From an uncultured Ignatzschineria sp. (GTDB lineage Bacteria; Pseudomonadota; Gammaproteobacteria; Cardiobacteriales; Wohlfahrtiimonadaceae): a stretch of 64,000 bases of DNA. The DNA lies in NCBI GenBank assembly GCA_945639195.1, contig CALZEE010000002.1:62001-126000 (forward strand), given 5' to 3'. Shown here piece by piece: positions 57,283 through 64,000 of the stretch. The translations under genes and the position numbers were made by a program. Position 1 is the stretch's first letter. Each line of letters opens with the position of its first letter. The notes beneath the pieces were generated by a model. That model saw nothing but the letters and a program-made list of their open reading frames with translations. It did not search any database and had not been told where the DNA came from.

Positions 57283-58134
57283 TTATACATTGGCGGCTTT
57301 ACTTGCCTTTGTCACAATCTTGCCTCTAACTCGATTATAGGTAAAGGCTAAGATAAAGAGCGCCGCTTGAGAAAGGACAATGCAGGGGCCTGTTTCGGCA
57401 TCAATATGAAAGCTTACAAGTACGCCAATAAATGACGAGAGAATGGCAGAAATGACCGCAATTGTCATCATGATGGGGAATCGCTTTGTGAGTAAGAACC
57501 CGATAATGCCGGGCGCAACGAGCATTGCGACGACTAAAATAACGCCTACTGCTTGTAGCGATGCCACGATACTCAGGGCGAGAAGAATGAGTAAAGTATA
57601 ATGTAAGAACTTTACCGGCAATCCAATCACTTGTGCCTGCACAGGATCAAAGCTATAGAGCATGAAATCTTTACGCTTTAAGAGCACTACGAGTAACGTT
57701 ACGCCGGAGATAATAATAATCTGCCAGAGCTCCGCGGGGAGAATCCCTAAGATATTGCCAAATAAAACATGCGTTAGATGTTGATCCGTCTTCACAAATG
57801 AGAAGAGGAAAATCCCTAATGCAAAGAGCCCAGAGAAGACAATTCCTAATACGGCATCCTCTTTCACACGACTATTTGCTTTAATGTATCCCGTTGCAAC
57901 TGCGCAGAAAAGTCCTGATGCAAATGCCCCTATAACAAGCGGCATACCCGTAATAAAGGCGAGTACAATGCCGGGAAGGACCGCATGTGAAATCGCATCT
58001 CCCATCAATGCCCAGCCTTTAAGGATGAGATAACAAGAGAGCACTGCGCAGACAATGCCGGCAATGACAGCACCAAGCATCGCTTGTTGCATAAATGGAT
58101 ATTGAAGTGGGTGCAAAATCAATGATTCAATCAT
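57283..58134 (-). CDS. sitD: Mn/Fe ABC transporter permease (SitD-like)
   Basis: ABC-3 family permease of 283 residues with about eight spans. Motifs LKGWALMGDAISHAVLPGIVLAF and LKTGYIK-like loops correspond to SitD. It overlaps the preceding permease by 4 bp, so translation is coupled. The family includes zinc transporters (ZnuB), but the two-permease layout belongs to the Sit type, which moves Mn2+ and Fe2+. Last gene of the operon. Confidence 0.88.
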   Translation of the reverse strand: MIESLILHPLQYPFMQQAMLGAVIAGIVCAVLSCYLILKGWALMGDAISHAVLPGIVLAFITGMPLVIGAFASGLFCAVATGYIKANSRVKEDAVLGIVFSGLFALGIFLFSFVKTDQHLTHVLFGNILGILPAELWQIIIISGVTLLVVLLKRKDFMLYSFDPVQAQVIGLPVKFLHYTLLILLALSIVASLQAVGVILVVAMLVAPGIIGFLLTKRFPIMMTIAVISAILSSFIGVLVSFHIDAETGPCIVLSQAALFILAFTYNRVRGKIVTKASKAANV

Positions 58135-59039
58135 GAGTTAGCCTCCTCAAGTTCGGCAGTTTCTAAAGCCTTTTGATGTCTTTTTGCGGCGCGGATTTTT
58201 GCCAATTGACCATGTTTGGGGGCAAAGACAAAAGTGAGTAAGAAGAGCGCTGTTTGTAAAACTACAATCAGACTTCCTGTGGAGCCACCGGGTAAAAAGA
58301 AGCTCACGTAAGCACCGACAAAACTCGTGATCGCACCAATGAAGACCGAGAGTGAGAGCATCACGCCAAAACGATCTGTTAAGAGATACGCCGTAGCGCC
58401 CGGTGTAATAACCATTGCGATAACTAAAATGGCACCGACCGTTTGCAGTGCCGCAACGGTACAGGCACTTAAGAGCACAAAGAAGAGGATTTTTAAGCGA
58501 TTGACCGGCATTCCGATCGTTGCTGCTTGAATTTCATCAAAGAAGATCAGCATGAGATCTTTCCAGAAGAAAAGAAGTACAACGAGTGAAACCACGGTAA
58601 TAATCGTTGCTTGCAATGCATCCCCATCAGAGATTCCTAAAACATTACCAAAGATAATAGAGTTGAGGCTAATCGGGGTAGGATTGAGTGAGATAATGAG
58701 TAACCCTGCGGCAAAGAAGCTACTAAAGACGAGGCCAATAATGGCATCTTCTCTTAGCTTCGTGAAATGCTTGACGAGCCCCATTGCCAGCGCAGCTAAA
58801 ATACCCGTAAAAAATGCCCCAATCGCATACGGTAAATTTAACGCATAAGCCCCGGCAACGCCCGGAACAACAGAGTGCGATAGTGCGTCTCCCATCAGTG
58901 ACCAGCCTTTTAAGACTAAATAGGTCGAGAGAAAGGCGCAGACAGCGCCCACAAGGACACACATAATGATCGCTTTCACCATATACTCATATTGGAACGG
59001 TTCCAATAGAGAAATATTTGCGAGAAATTCCATCATCAT
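58131..59039 (-). CDS. sitC: Mn/Fe ABC transporter permease (SitC-like)
   Basis: Second ABC-3 permease, 302 residues and about eight spans, parallel to Sit[25 protein letters not shown] in the first half and [22 protein letters not shown] later. The C-terminal 30 residues are charged and longer than usual. Overlaps both neighbours by 4 bp. Pairs with SitD to form the membrane channel. Confidence 0.88.
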   Translation of the reverse strand: MMMEFLANISLLEPFQYEYMVKAIIMCVLVGAVCAFLSTYLVLKGWSLMGDALSHSVVPGVAGAYALNLPYAIGAFFTGILAALAMGLVKHFTKLREDAIIGLVFSSFFAAGLLIISLNPTPISLNSIIFGNVLGISDGDALQATIITVVSLVVLLFFWKDLMLIFFDEIQAATIGMPVNRLKILFFVLLSACTVAALQTVGAILVIAMVITPGATAYLLTDRFGVMLSLSVFIGAITSFVGAYVSFFLPGGSTGSLIVVLQTALFLLTFVFAPKHGQLAKIRAAKRHQKALETAELEEANS

Positions 59040-59932
59040 TTCTCCTTATTGCGATCGCAGCAATCTTGATGCTTGCATTCAGGTTGGCGATTCTTTTTCA
59101 GGTTTTGCGTCTCATCACAGCCATAGAAAACAGCAGGGCGCTCATCATCCGTCAGCACCGTTACACGACGCGGATCATCGTCATCATGTAGATGATCTCC
59201 TTTCAGGGAGATTTCTCGAAGAACGCCGCCAAAGGTGCGGGTAAGATTCTCTTGTGTGTAAGTGGTTTCTGTCGGACCTTGAGCGAGCACTGTCTGATTC
59301 AATAGAATGACTTGGTCGCAAAACTCAGGAATAGAGCCGAGGTTATGGGTGGAAACGAGCATTAAATATCCCTCTTCTCGCAATGAGATAAGGAGCTCGA
59401 TAATGCTATCTTCTGTTTTTAAGTCGACGCCGGTAAACGGTTCATCAAGTAGTAATGTGCGGCTCTCTTGTGCGAGGGCACGCGCTAAGAAGACCCGTTT
59501 TTTCTGTCCGCCGGAGAGTTCGCCAATTTGGCGTTTACGAAAATCCGTCAGGTCAACACGCGCAAGCGCATCATTGACCATCTGATGATCGACTTTTGAG
59601 GGAATTCGTAAGAATCCCATTTTGCCATAACGCCCCATCATCACCACATCTTCCACTAATACCGGAAAGTTCCAATCAACTTCTTCGGTTTGGGGAACAT
59701 AGGCAATTTTATTGGCTTTTAAGGCCGTCTTAATGGCTTGACCTTCAATTAAAATCTCGCCTTTTGTCGGATTTACGAGTCCCATAATGGATTTGAATAG
59801 GGTTGATTTACCACTGCCATTAATCCCGACGAGCCCACAGATGGTGCCCGTATCTAAATGAAAATTCACATCATAGATGGCTCTATGACCATTGTTATAC
59901 GTTACAGAGACATTGTTGACTGAGATGCTCAT
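59036..59932 (-). CDS. sitB: Mn/Fe ABC transporter ATPase (SitB-like) with metal-binding-like tail
   Basis: ATP-binding subunit of 298 residues. Walker [10 protein letters not shown], signature [17 protein letters not shown], Walker B LLLDEPF and switch His in STHN. After the ATPase core, about residues 245-298 form an unusual tail with DHLHDDDD and a cysteine/histidine cluster (C272, C286, H288, C291, C292). The family is normally about 25 residues shorter. It could sense cytosolic metal. Overlaps its neighbours by 4 bp each. Confidence 0.9.
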   Translation of the reverse strand: MSISVNNVSVTYNNGHRAIYDVNFHLDTGTICGLVGINGSGKSTLFKSIMGLVNPTKGEILIEGQAIKTALKANKIAYVPQTEEVDWNFPVLVEDVVMMGRYGKMGFLRIPSKVDHQMVNDALARVDLTDFRKRQIGELSGGQKKRVFLARALAQESRTLLLDEPFTGVDLKTEDSIIELLISLREEGYLMLVSTHNLGSIPEFCDQVILLNQTVLAQGPTETTYTQENLTRTFGGVLREISLKGDHLHDDDDPRRVTVLTDDERPAVFYGCDETQNLKKNRQPECKHQDCCDRNKEK

Positions 59933-60846
59933 TGTAAATCAAATCCTTTAACGATGGTTTCAACCGTTGTTTCTAAAAGGTTAATATAGGTTGGGACAGG
60001 ACCGTTTGCTTCAGAGAGTGAGTCAACATAGAGAACGCCCCCATATTTAGCCCCTGTCTCTTTTGCGACTTGTTTCGCCGGCTTATCAGAAATCGTGCTT
60101 TCGCTAAAGATTACCGGGATTTTATGCTCGCGAATCGTATCGATTAGGCGTTTCACTTGTTGTGGAGAACCTTCTTCATCCGCATTAATCGGCCAGAGAT
60201 ACGCTTCTTTCAAGTTATAATCTTGTGCAAGGTAGCCAAATGCACCTTCACTTGTGACAAGCCAACGATTCTCTTCAGGAATTTGATCAAGTTTAGCACG
60301 AAGAGGGGCATCTAATGCACGAATCTCATCACTATAACGCGCAGCATTGGCATTGTAGGTTTCGGCATTGTCGGGATCATACTTTACAAAAGCTTGGCGG
60401 ATGTTTTCAACATATATCAGCGCATTGTTCGGGCTCATCCACGCATGGGGATTCGGGGTTCCCTCATATTCACCTTCATAGATTGAGAGTGGGGTAATAC
60501 CGTCGGTCACTACGACAGAAGGGACATTTCGTAAGCTCTGGAAGAATCGCTCAAACCAGCGCTCAAGGTTAAGACCATTCCAGAGAATAAGCTCGGCATC
60601 TTGTGCTTTGACAATATCTTTAGGTGTTGGCTGATAATCATGGATCTCCGCGCCGGGCTTGGTAATTGATTCTACAACTGCCGCATCACCCGCAACATTT
60701 TGAGCAATGTCTTGAATGATGGTGAACGTTGTGATAACTTTAAACGGCTCTTTGGCAAAAGATGTTCCACATGCCGCAATGAGCGCAACTCCCAATAGGG
60801 CACTTCTCGCCCAACTTCTCACTTGAACAATATAAGATTTTTCCAT
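59929..60846 (-). CDS. sitA: Mn/Fe ABC transporter binding protein (SitA-like)
   Basis: Cluster A-I periplasmic metal-binding protein of 305 residues. Ligands expected for Mn2+/Fe2+ are H69, H134, E200 and D275, the family 2His-Glu-Asp set. No His-rich loop is present, which argues against zinc-specific ZnuA. The N-terminus is either a Sec signal cut after FA (about residue 31) or a lipobox ending at C26. First gene of the operon, preceded by a Fur-like box. Confidence 0.92.
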   Translation of the reverse strand: MEKSYIVQVRSWARSALLGVALIAACGTSFAKEPFKVITTFTIIQDIAQNVAGDAAVVESITKPGAEIHDYQPTPKDIVKAQDAELILWNGLNLERWFERFFQSLRNVPSVVVTDGITPLSIYEGEYEGTPNPHAWMSPNNALIYVENIRQAFVKYDPDNAETYNANAARYSDEIRALDAPLRAKLDQIPEENRWLVTSEGAFGYLAQDYNLKEAYLWPINADEEGSPQQVKRLIDTIREHKIPVIFSESTISDKPAKQVAKETGAKYGGVLYVDSLSEANGPVPTYINLLETTVETIVKGFDLQ

Positions 60847-60873
60847 AACAGTAAGCCTCCATGACCTTTTATT

Positions 60874-60888
60874 CGAGAACCATTCTCA
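60874..60888 (-). promoter_or_regulatory. Fur-box-like site before sitA
   Basis: CGAGAACCATTCTCA, a 7-1-7 inverted repeat (5 of 7 paired), matches the Fur core TGAGAAT-N-ATTCTCA on the minus strand. It lies about 30 bp before sitA. Iron repression of sitABCD by Fur is well known in enterobacteria. Confidence 0.65.
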
Positions 60889-61191
60889 TTTGTGAATTTA
60901 TCGCATTGAGGTAAGTAAGTCAAACATTCAATATAATAAAGAATCTTTAAATGGCGCTATTTGCAATGATATTGAACGGTTTTATATATTTTTTGAAGGG
61001 TATTGAAATCGCTACTACCTTGATAGTGTGTGTTTCTTGTTCAATATAGATATCATTTTTAGCGGGGTTATCAGAATAGGGGAATTTTTTTAAATGGGCC
61101 ATAAAGGCGTCATCTTTTACTGAGAAACTTTGCTCCCTTTTTAAAGTCAATTTTGGTGACTCAATACAAGCTGCGGTTTGGGGTGACTTTT

Positions 61192-61242
61192 TTGAAACGA
61201 TCAGCTGAAAAGCTCTATAATAATGATATTAATGAATATCAT
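61192..61242 (+). promoter_or_regulatory. Promoter with palindromic operator for the DKNYY lipoprotein
   Basis: TTGAAA (61192-61197), 18 bp, perfect TATAAT (61216-61221), then ATGATATT-N4-AATATCAT (61223-61242), a perfect 8-bp-arm palindrome over the start point. A repressor site is likely; its binder is unknown. Confidence 0.6.
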
Positions 61243-61344
61243 GCGTGTGTGTATTGAGATCTATCCGGGAATATCTCGAGATACTAAGCACGTATTTTTA
61301 ATCGCATTGCTACATTGTTATAGTTATATAAGGGATGATGATCC

Positions 61345-62271
61345 ATGAAGCTACTTACGCTTTCCGGCACGCTGTTAGTTGTTGTAACAGGATGTGCCTC
61401 TACATATAATCATTATGCAGAGGGTACGCGCTATCCTGTGACGTACCAATCTTTTCCTGAATCTGCAACGGTCTCTTGTAATGGCGTAACGAAAGGCTAT
61501 ACGCCTGTGACGGTCTTTTATGATTTTGATCCTACCTTAATGAATGCCGGAGATTCTTTGGCGTTAACAGATTGTAAGGCTGTTTGGATGAGTGGTGTTT
61601 CGGTTGCTTATCCGCGACAAGTGAATATCTCCATGAATCCTAAAGGAAGTACGCTCGGGGCAGAGCGGCCGAAAGGTACTGCGGGATTGCAAAAAGATAT
61701 GGCCTTCGATTATGAACGTAAAGCCGCTGCAACCCGAGAAAAGAATGAATTAGAAACAAGGCAGTTAGAAGTGGCGCGTTTAAAGTTAGAAAAAGCGCGC
61801 CAAGAACGTGAAGCAGCGGCATTAAATCACGGATATCCAGGTTATGGATATCCGGGGCATATACAAAAGTATGACTATCATAAGGATCGTTGGGATGTTT
61901 TTTATGGTCCCCATAAGGTGAATGGTGCGCACTATTCTTCATTTGAGATACTCAATTACGGTTATGCAAAAGATACGTGGAATGTCTATTATCTTGGGCA
62001 GAAAATGCCGGCGGCCCGAGGATCCTCATTTGAGGTGTTAGGACCTTATTATGCGAGAGATACTTGGAATATCTACGCAGGCGAGCGACCCATTGCAGAC
62101 GTTAGTCGTCATACTTTTGAGATCTTAGGCTGGGGTTATGCAAAAGATGCTTGGAATGTCTATTATCACGGTCAAAAAATTGAGGGCGCGAATGCGATGA
62201 CTTTTAAAGTAGAGGGTGAAGGGCGCGCTTCGGATATACGTCATCGGTATGACCAAGGAAAGCGTCTCTGA
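61345..62271 (+). CDS. Lipoprotein with four DKNYY-type repeats
   Basis: Lipoprotein of 308 residues (lipobox VTGC, lipidated C17). The N-terminal beta domain to about 120 has a PEGA-like SATVSCNGVTKGYTPVT. A charged helical coiled-coil stretch follows (about 125-165), then four repeats of about 25 residues with the pattern Y-x-KD-x-W-x-VYY-x-G-x3-A-x3-FE-L (about 180-290). Such repeats resemble the DKNYY family. Function unknown. It has a strong regulated promoter and a terminator. Confidence 0.75.
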   Translation: MKLLTLSGTLLVVVTGCASTYNHYAEGTRYPVTYQSFPESATVSCNGVTKGYTPVTVFYDFDPTLMNAGDSLALTDCKAVWMSGVSVAYPRQVNISMNPKGSTLGAERPKGTAGLQKDMAFDYERKAAATREKNELETRQLEVARLKLEKARQEREAAALNHGYPGYGYPGHIQKYDYHKDRWDVFYGPHKVNGAHYSSFEILNYGYAKDTWNVYYLGQKMPAARGSSFEVLGPYYARDTWNIYAGERPIADVSRHTFEILGWGYAKDAWNVYYHGQKIEGANAMTFKVEGEGRASDIRHRYDQGKRL

Positions 62272-62338
62272 GAATAGTGCGAACGTTCAGGCTGTCATAA
62301 TCCTAAAAGTCTGCATTTTATCTTCACCTGCCTACAAA

Positions 62339-62375
62339 AAAACCTCATAGATAACCTGGATCTATGAGGTTTTTT
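62339..62375. terminator. Bidirectional terminator between the lipoprotein and DUF481 gene
   Basis: 14-bp perfect stem AAAACCTCATAGAT/ATCTATGAGGTTTT (62339-62352, 62360-62373) with A-run left and T-run right. Confidence 0.9.
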
Positions 62376-62440
62376 GTAGAGGTAGGGAATTTCGCTTTTT
62401 AGATAGATCTCCTAAAGAAGAGATTATCTTGGTAGATCAT

Positions 62441-63493
62441 TTACCAGTGATATCCTACGCCAATAGAGATCGTGCTATTACGTGCATCTCCGCGTTTTGC
62501 TTTGAGTTTTTCATAGTTGTAACCCGTTTTTAGTGCGAGGGATTCAGTAAGCTTGTAAGCGAGTGTGGCATTGAGATTGAGATCTAATGCAACATCTGCG
62601 TTAAAGCTTCGCCCCACAGAGCCTGTGGTATTAAACTTGAAACGTTGATTAAAAAAATATTGCTGAAAATCCCACTTTAACGTTGCTTGCGGGCTATTGC
62701 TTGATTCTCCCGTTTTATACTCTAGCTGTTGGAAGTTAAGCAGCGTCGCCATTGAAAAACTCGATCGTTCGTTATTCCATAACTGCCAACCAGGACCTGT
62801 ACCCACTAAAAGATTTTCGCGGATATCTTCAACCCAGTCATGCTGATAATCCACCGATCCTTGCCAGAAGAAACGGCGGCTAAAGAAGCGGTCAGCAGCG
62901 TAGTTAATATTGTAATTATGATTTTTTGTGCGGTCATTATCGCGTTTGCGGTAATAATTCACGCCCACATGATGACGCCATAATCCATGCTCTAGCTTAT
63001 AGTTTCCGCGAACACGATAGCGGGTGGTTTTGGACGTATCTTTATCTAAGTAAGCACTTAGATCGACATTCCCTGAATGCCGGAACTCTTCTGCCTTTAA
63101 CGTCGCGCCATTAATTTTGGCAACGAGTAATTCTTTATCAAAAGGAATGGATTTAGGGATTCCGTGGCTTTTAATGAGAAGCCTATTTTCAGCCCCTTTT
63201 TTAGAGCGATCAAACTCAATCTCCGTTGCCGGCATACTCTCTGTAAAGCGGTTCTCTTTAATGGAGACAGGCGCATTCATTTTAAATCGTTCAATATGAT
63301 GACTTTTAATGAGTAAGTTTCCGGCAAACTCCGTACGAATCATGACCGTATTCTCTTCAATAAGAATAATCTTCCCCGTAATATGGTCTCCATTTTTTAG
63401 CGAGATCGTATCTGCCATGGCATTGCTCATTAAGGTGAGAATGCAGAGTAAGCTCATGGATTGAATAGATAAAGGTAGCGATTTAATCGTCAT
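62441..63493 (-). CDS. DUF481 outer-membrane protein
   Basis: Outer-membrane beta-barrel of the DUF481 family, 350 residues. Signal peptide ends in AMA (about residue 27). A small N-terminal domain (DTISLKNGDHITGKI, to about 140) precedes the barrel, and the protein ends in GVGYHW, the aromatic signature for BAM insertion. Function of the family is unknown. It ends at the shared terminator; the gene upstream (cmoM) is on the same strand 297 bp away. Confidence 0.87.
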   Translation of the reverse strand: MTIKSLPLSIQSMSLLCILTLMSNAMADTISLKNGDHITGKIILIEENTVMIRTEFAGNLLIKSHHIERFKMNAPVSIKENRFTESMPATEIEFDRSKKGAENRLLIKSHGIPKSIPFDKELLVAKINGATLKAEEFRHSGNVDLSAYLDKDTSKTTRYRVRGNYKLEHGLWRHHVGVNYYRKRDNDRTKNHNYNINYAADRFFSRRFFWQGSVDYQHDWVEDIRENLLVGTGPGWQLWNNERSSFSMATLLNFQQLEYKTGESSNSPQATLKWDFQQYFFNQRFKFNTTGSVGRSFNADVALDLNLNATLAYKLTESLALKTGYNYEKLKAKRGDARNSTISIGVGYHW

Positions 63494-63790
63494 TTTGGGG
63501 CGTGTATCTCAGTGACTCAGGCGAAAAAAAGATGCCTGATTGCACAGGCTAGAATCTGTACAGGATAGAGAGAGAAAGTGACAAAATCAAATCTAAAAAT
63601 TAAATCAAATCCCCGGCGTTACAAGATCTTATATTGTGAAAATCTTTGGGATTAAACGGAAATGTTGAGCGTTAAGTTAATGATCTATTTTAAGAAATTT
63701 GATTCATGCTTTCAGCGCTCATTCAATGCGGGTAAAGGGAGTATGGCGCTAAAAGTATGGAAAGGTGGGGATGTTGATAGAGACGGTGTA
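63494..63790. other. Spacer between cmoM and the DUF481 gene
   Basis: 297 bp, AT-rich, no distinct element; open frames here lack start signals. Confidence 0.4.
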
Positions 63791-64000
63791 TTAAACCCTC
63801 TCAATCACCCAATGCAGATATCTTGCATGAGGCTGATAGTCCGAATTTTCTGAATAGTGTAGCTCCATTTTTAAATGATCTTCCTCACTAATACGATTAC
63901 GTGCTTCGCGGTTCATAAAGTCGTAATAGGTGCGAATTCCACTCTTTTTTAAGAGGGAATAGCCATTTTGTATGAGATGCGATTCAAGCGTCGGCGGATC
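63791..64000 (-). CDS. cmoM: C-terminus of tRNA 5-carboxymethoxyuridine methyltransferase (partial)
   Basis: Open frame entering from the right edge with a stop at 63791-63793, coding the last 69 residues. The sequence DPPTLESHLIQNGYSLLKKS, GIRTYYDFMN and the end ARYLHWVIERV lines up with the C-terminus of CmoM (E. coli SmtA), which has DPTQVYLWLEEAGW, GVRVFHDYL and GRYIHV. The methyltransferase core lies outside the window, so this call rests only on the tail. Confidence 0.6.
   Translation of the reverse strand, partial: DPPTLESHLIQNGYSLLKKSGIRTYYDFMNREARNRISEEDHLKMELHYSENSDYQPHARYLHWVIERV

Larger units (their letters stand above)
60847..61344. other. Divergent spacer between sitA and the DKNYY lipoprotein
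   Basis: 498 bp with the Fur box near sitA and the regulated promoter near the lipoprotein. The middle (60947-61150, minus) has an open frame of 67 codons that I do not support (see rejected). Confidence 0.5.

Noticed and set aside
60947-61150. 67-codon minus-strand frame between sitA and the lipoprotein
   Set aside because: TTG start without ribosome-binding site, no domain, sits among promoter elements. Could be chance in AT-rich DNA.
1-64000. tRNA, rRNA, prophage or integrated element
   Set aside because: No T-loop-like motifs, rRNA stretches, integrase or att-like repeats seen; composition looks even throughout.

Overview
The window reads as a stretch of chromosome from a low-GC gammaproteobacterium. 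Core genes (phoBR, glmM, dut, leuB-asd, bfr/bfd, epmA, uvrD, folA, cysZ, pssA, rimI, tusA, recJ, sitABCD, the end of cmoM) are ordinary gammaproteobacterial types. Gene content and AT-rich spacers resemble Ignatzschineria/Wohlfahrtiimonas-type organisms, but that placement is inference. I found no rRNA, tRNA, prophage, insertion sequence or CRISPR array. Most transcription units end in clear intrinsic terminators.

Layout. 1-5 kb: the 3' part of an amidohydrolase, a small exported protein, then phoR and phoB on the minus strand. The phoB promoter has a Pho box, and a second, oppositely facing Pho box drives a gene-free interval that ends in a strong terminator. 5-16 kb: glmM, an NDUFA9-like reductase, dut, an MFS carrier, leuB-asd, yegP, ygiQ. 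16-18 kb: an iron-storage module of two complementary bacterioferritin subunits plus bfd. 18-23.7 kb: epmA, then a glycine-betaine-type ABC transporter and its GbsR/MarR regulator. 23.8-31.5 kb: dmlR, dmlA, an HTH-PAS regulator, cntB, cntA and a BCCT carrier, which together read as carnitine uptake and breakdown to trimethylamine and D-malate-derived pyruvate. 32-39 kb: thioesterase, uvrD, an outer-membrane barrel gene broken at an A9 tract, oxidoreductases, a flavin reductase and butanediol dehydrogenase. 39-50 kb: a zinc-ribbon/DUF726 hydrolase, cysZ, folA, pssA, a divergent uracil-DNA-glycosylase-like protein, rimI, tusA, recJ, a peptide transporter and a LigE-like ATP-dependent DNA ligase. 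50-64 kb: slyB, an aromatic amino-acid permease, NhaC, an AraC regulator with an EamA exporter, a Fur-box-preceded sitABCD operon, a DKNYY-repeat lipoprotein, a DUF481 outer-membrane protein and the end of cmoM.

How it fits together. The quaternary-amine block joins osmoprotectant uptake (ABC and BCCT) to carnitine cleavage by a Rieske oxygenase. (R)-malic semialdehyde would be oxidised to D-malate, which DmlA decarboxylates; the aldehyde dehydrogenase is not in the window. Iron and manganese handling is covered by bfrA/bfrB/bfd and sitABCD. The most interesting non-coding signals are the candidate PhoB-activated small RNA beside phoB, the A9 tract that may switch an opacity-type surface protein, and an octamer palindrome (TGCCGGCA) found at least 17 times, far above chance, in both genes and spacers.
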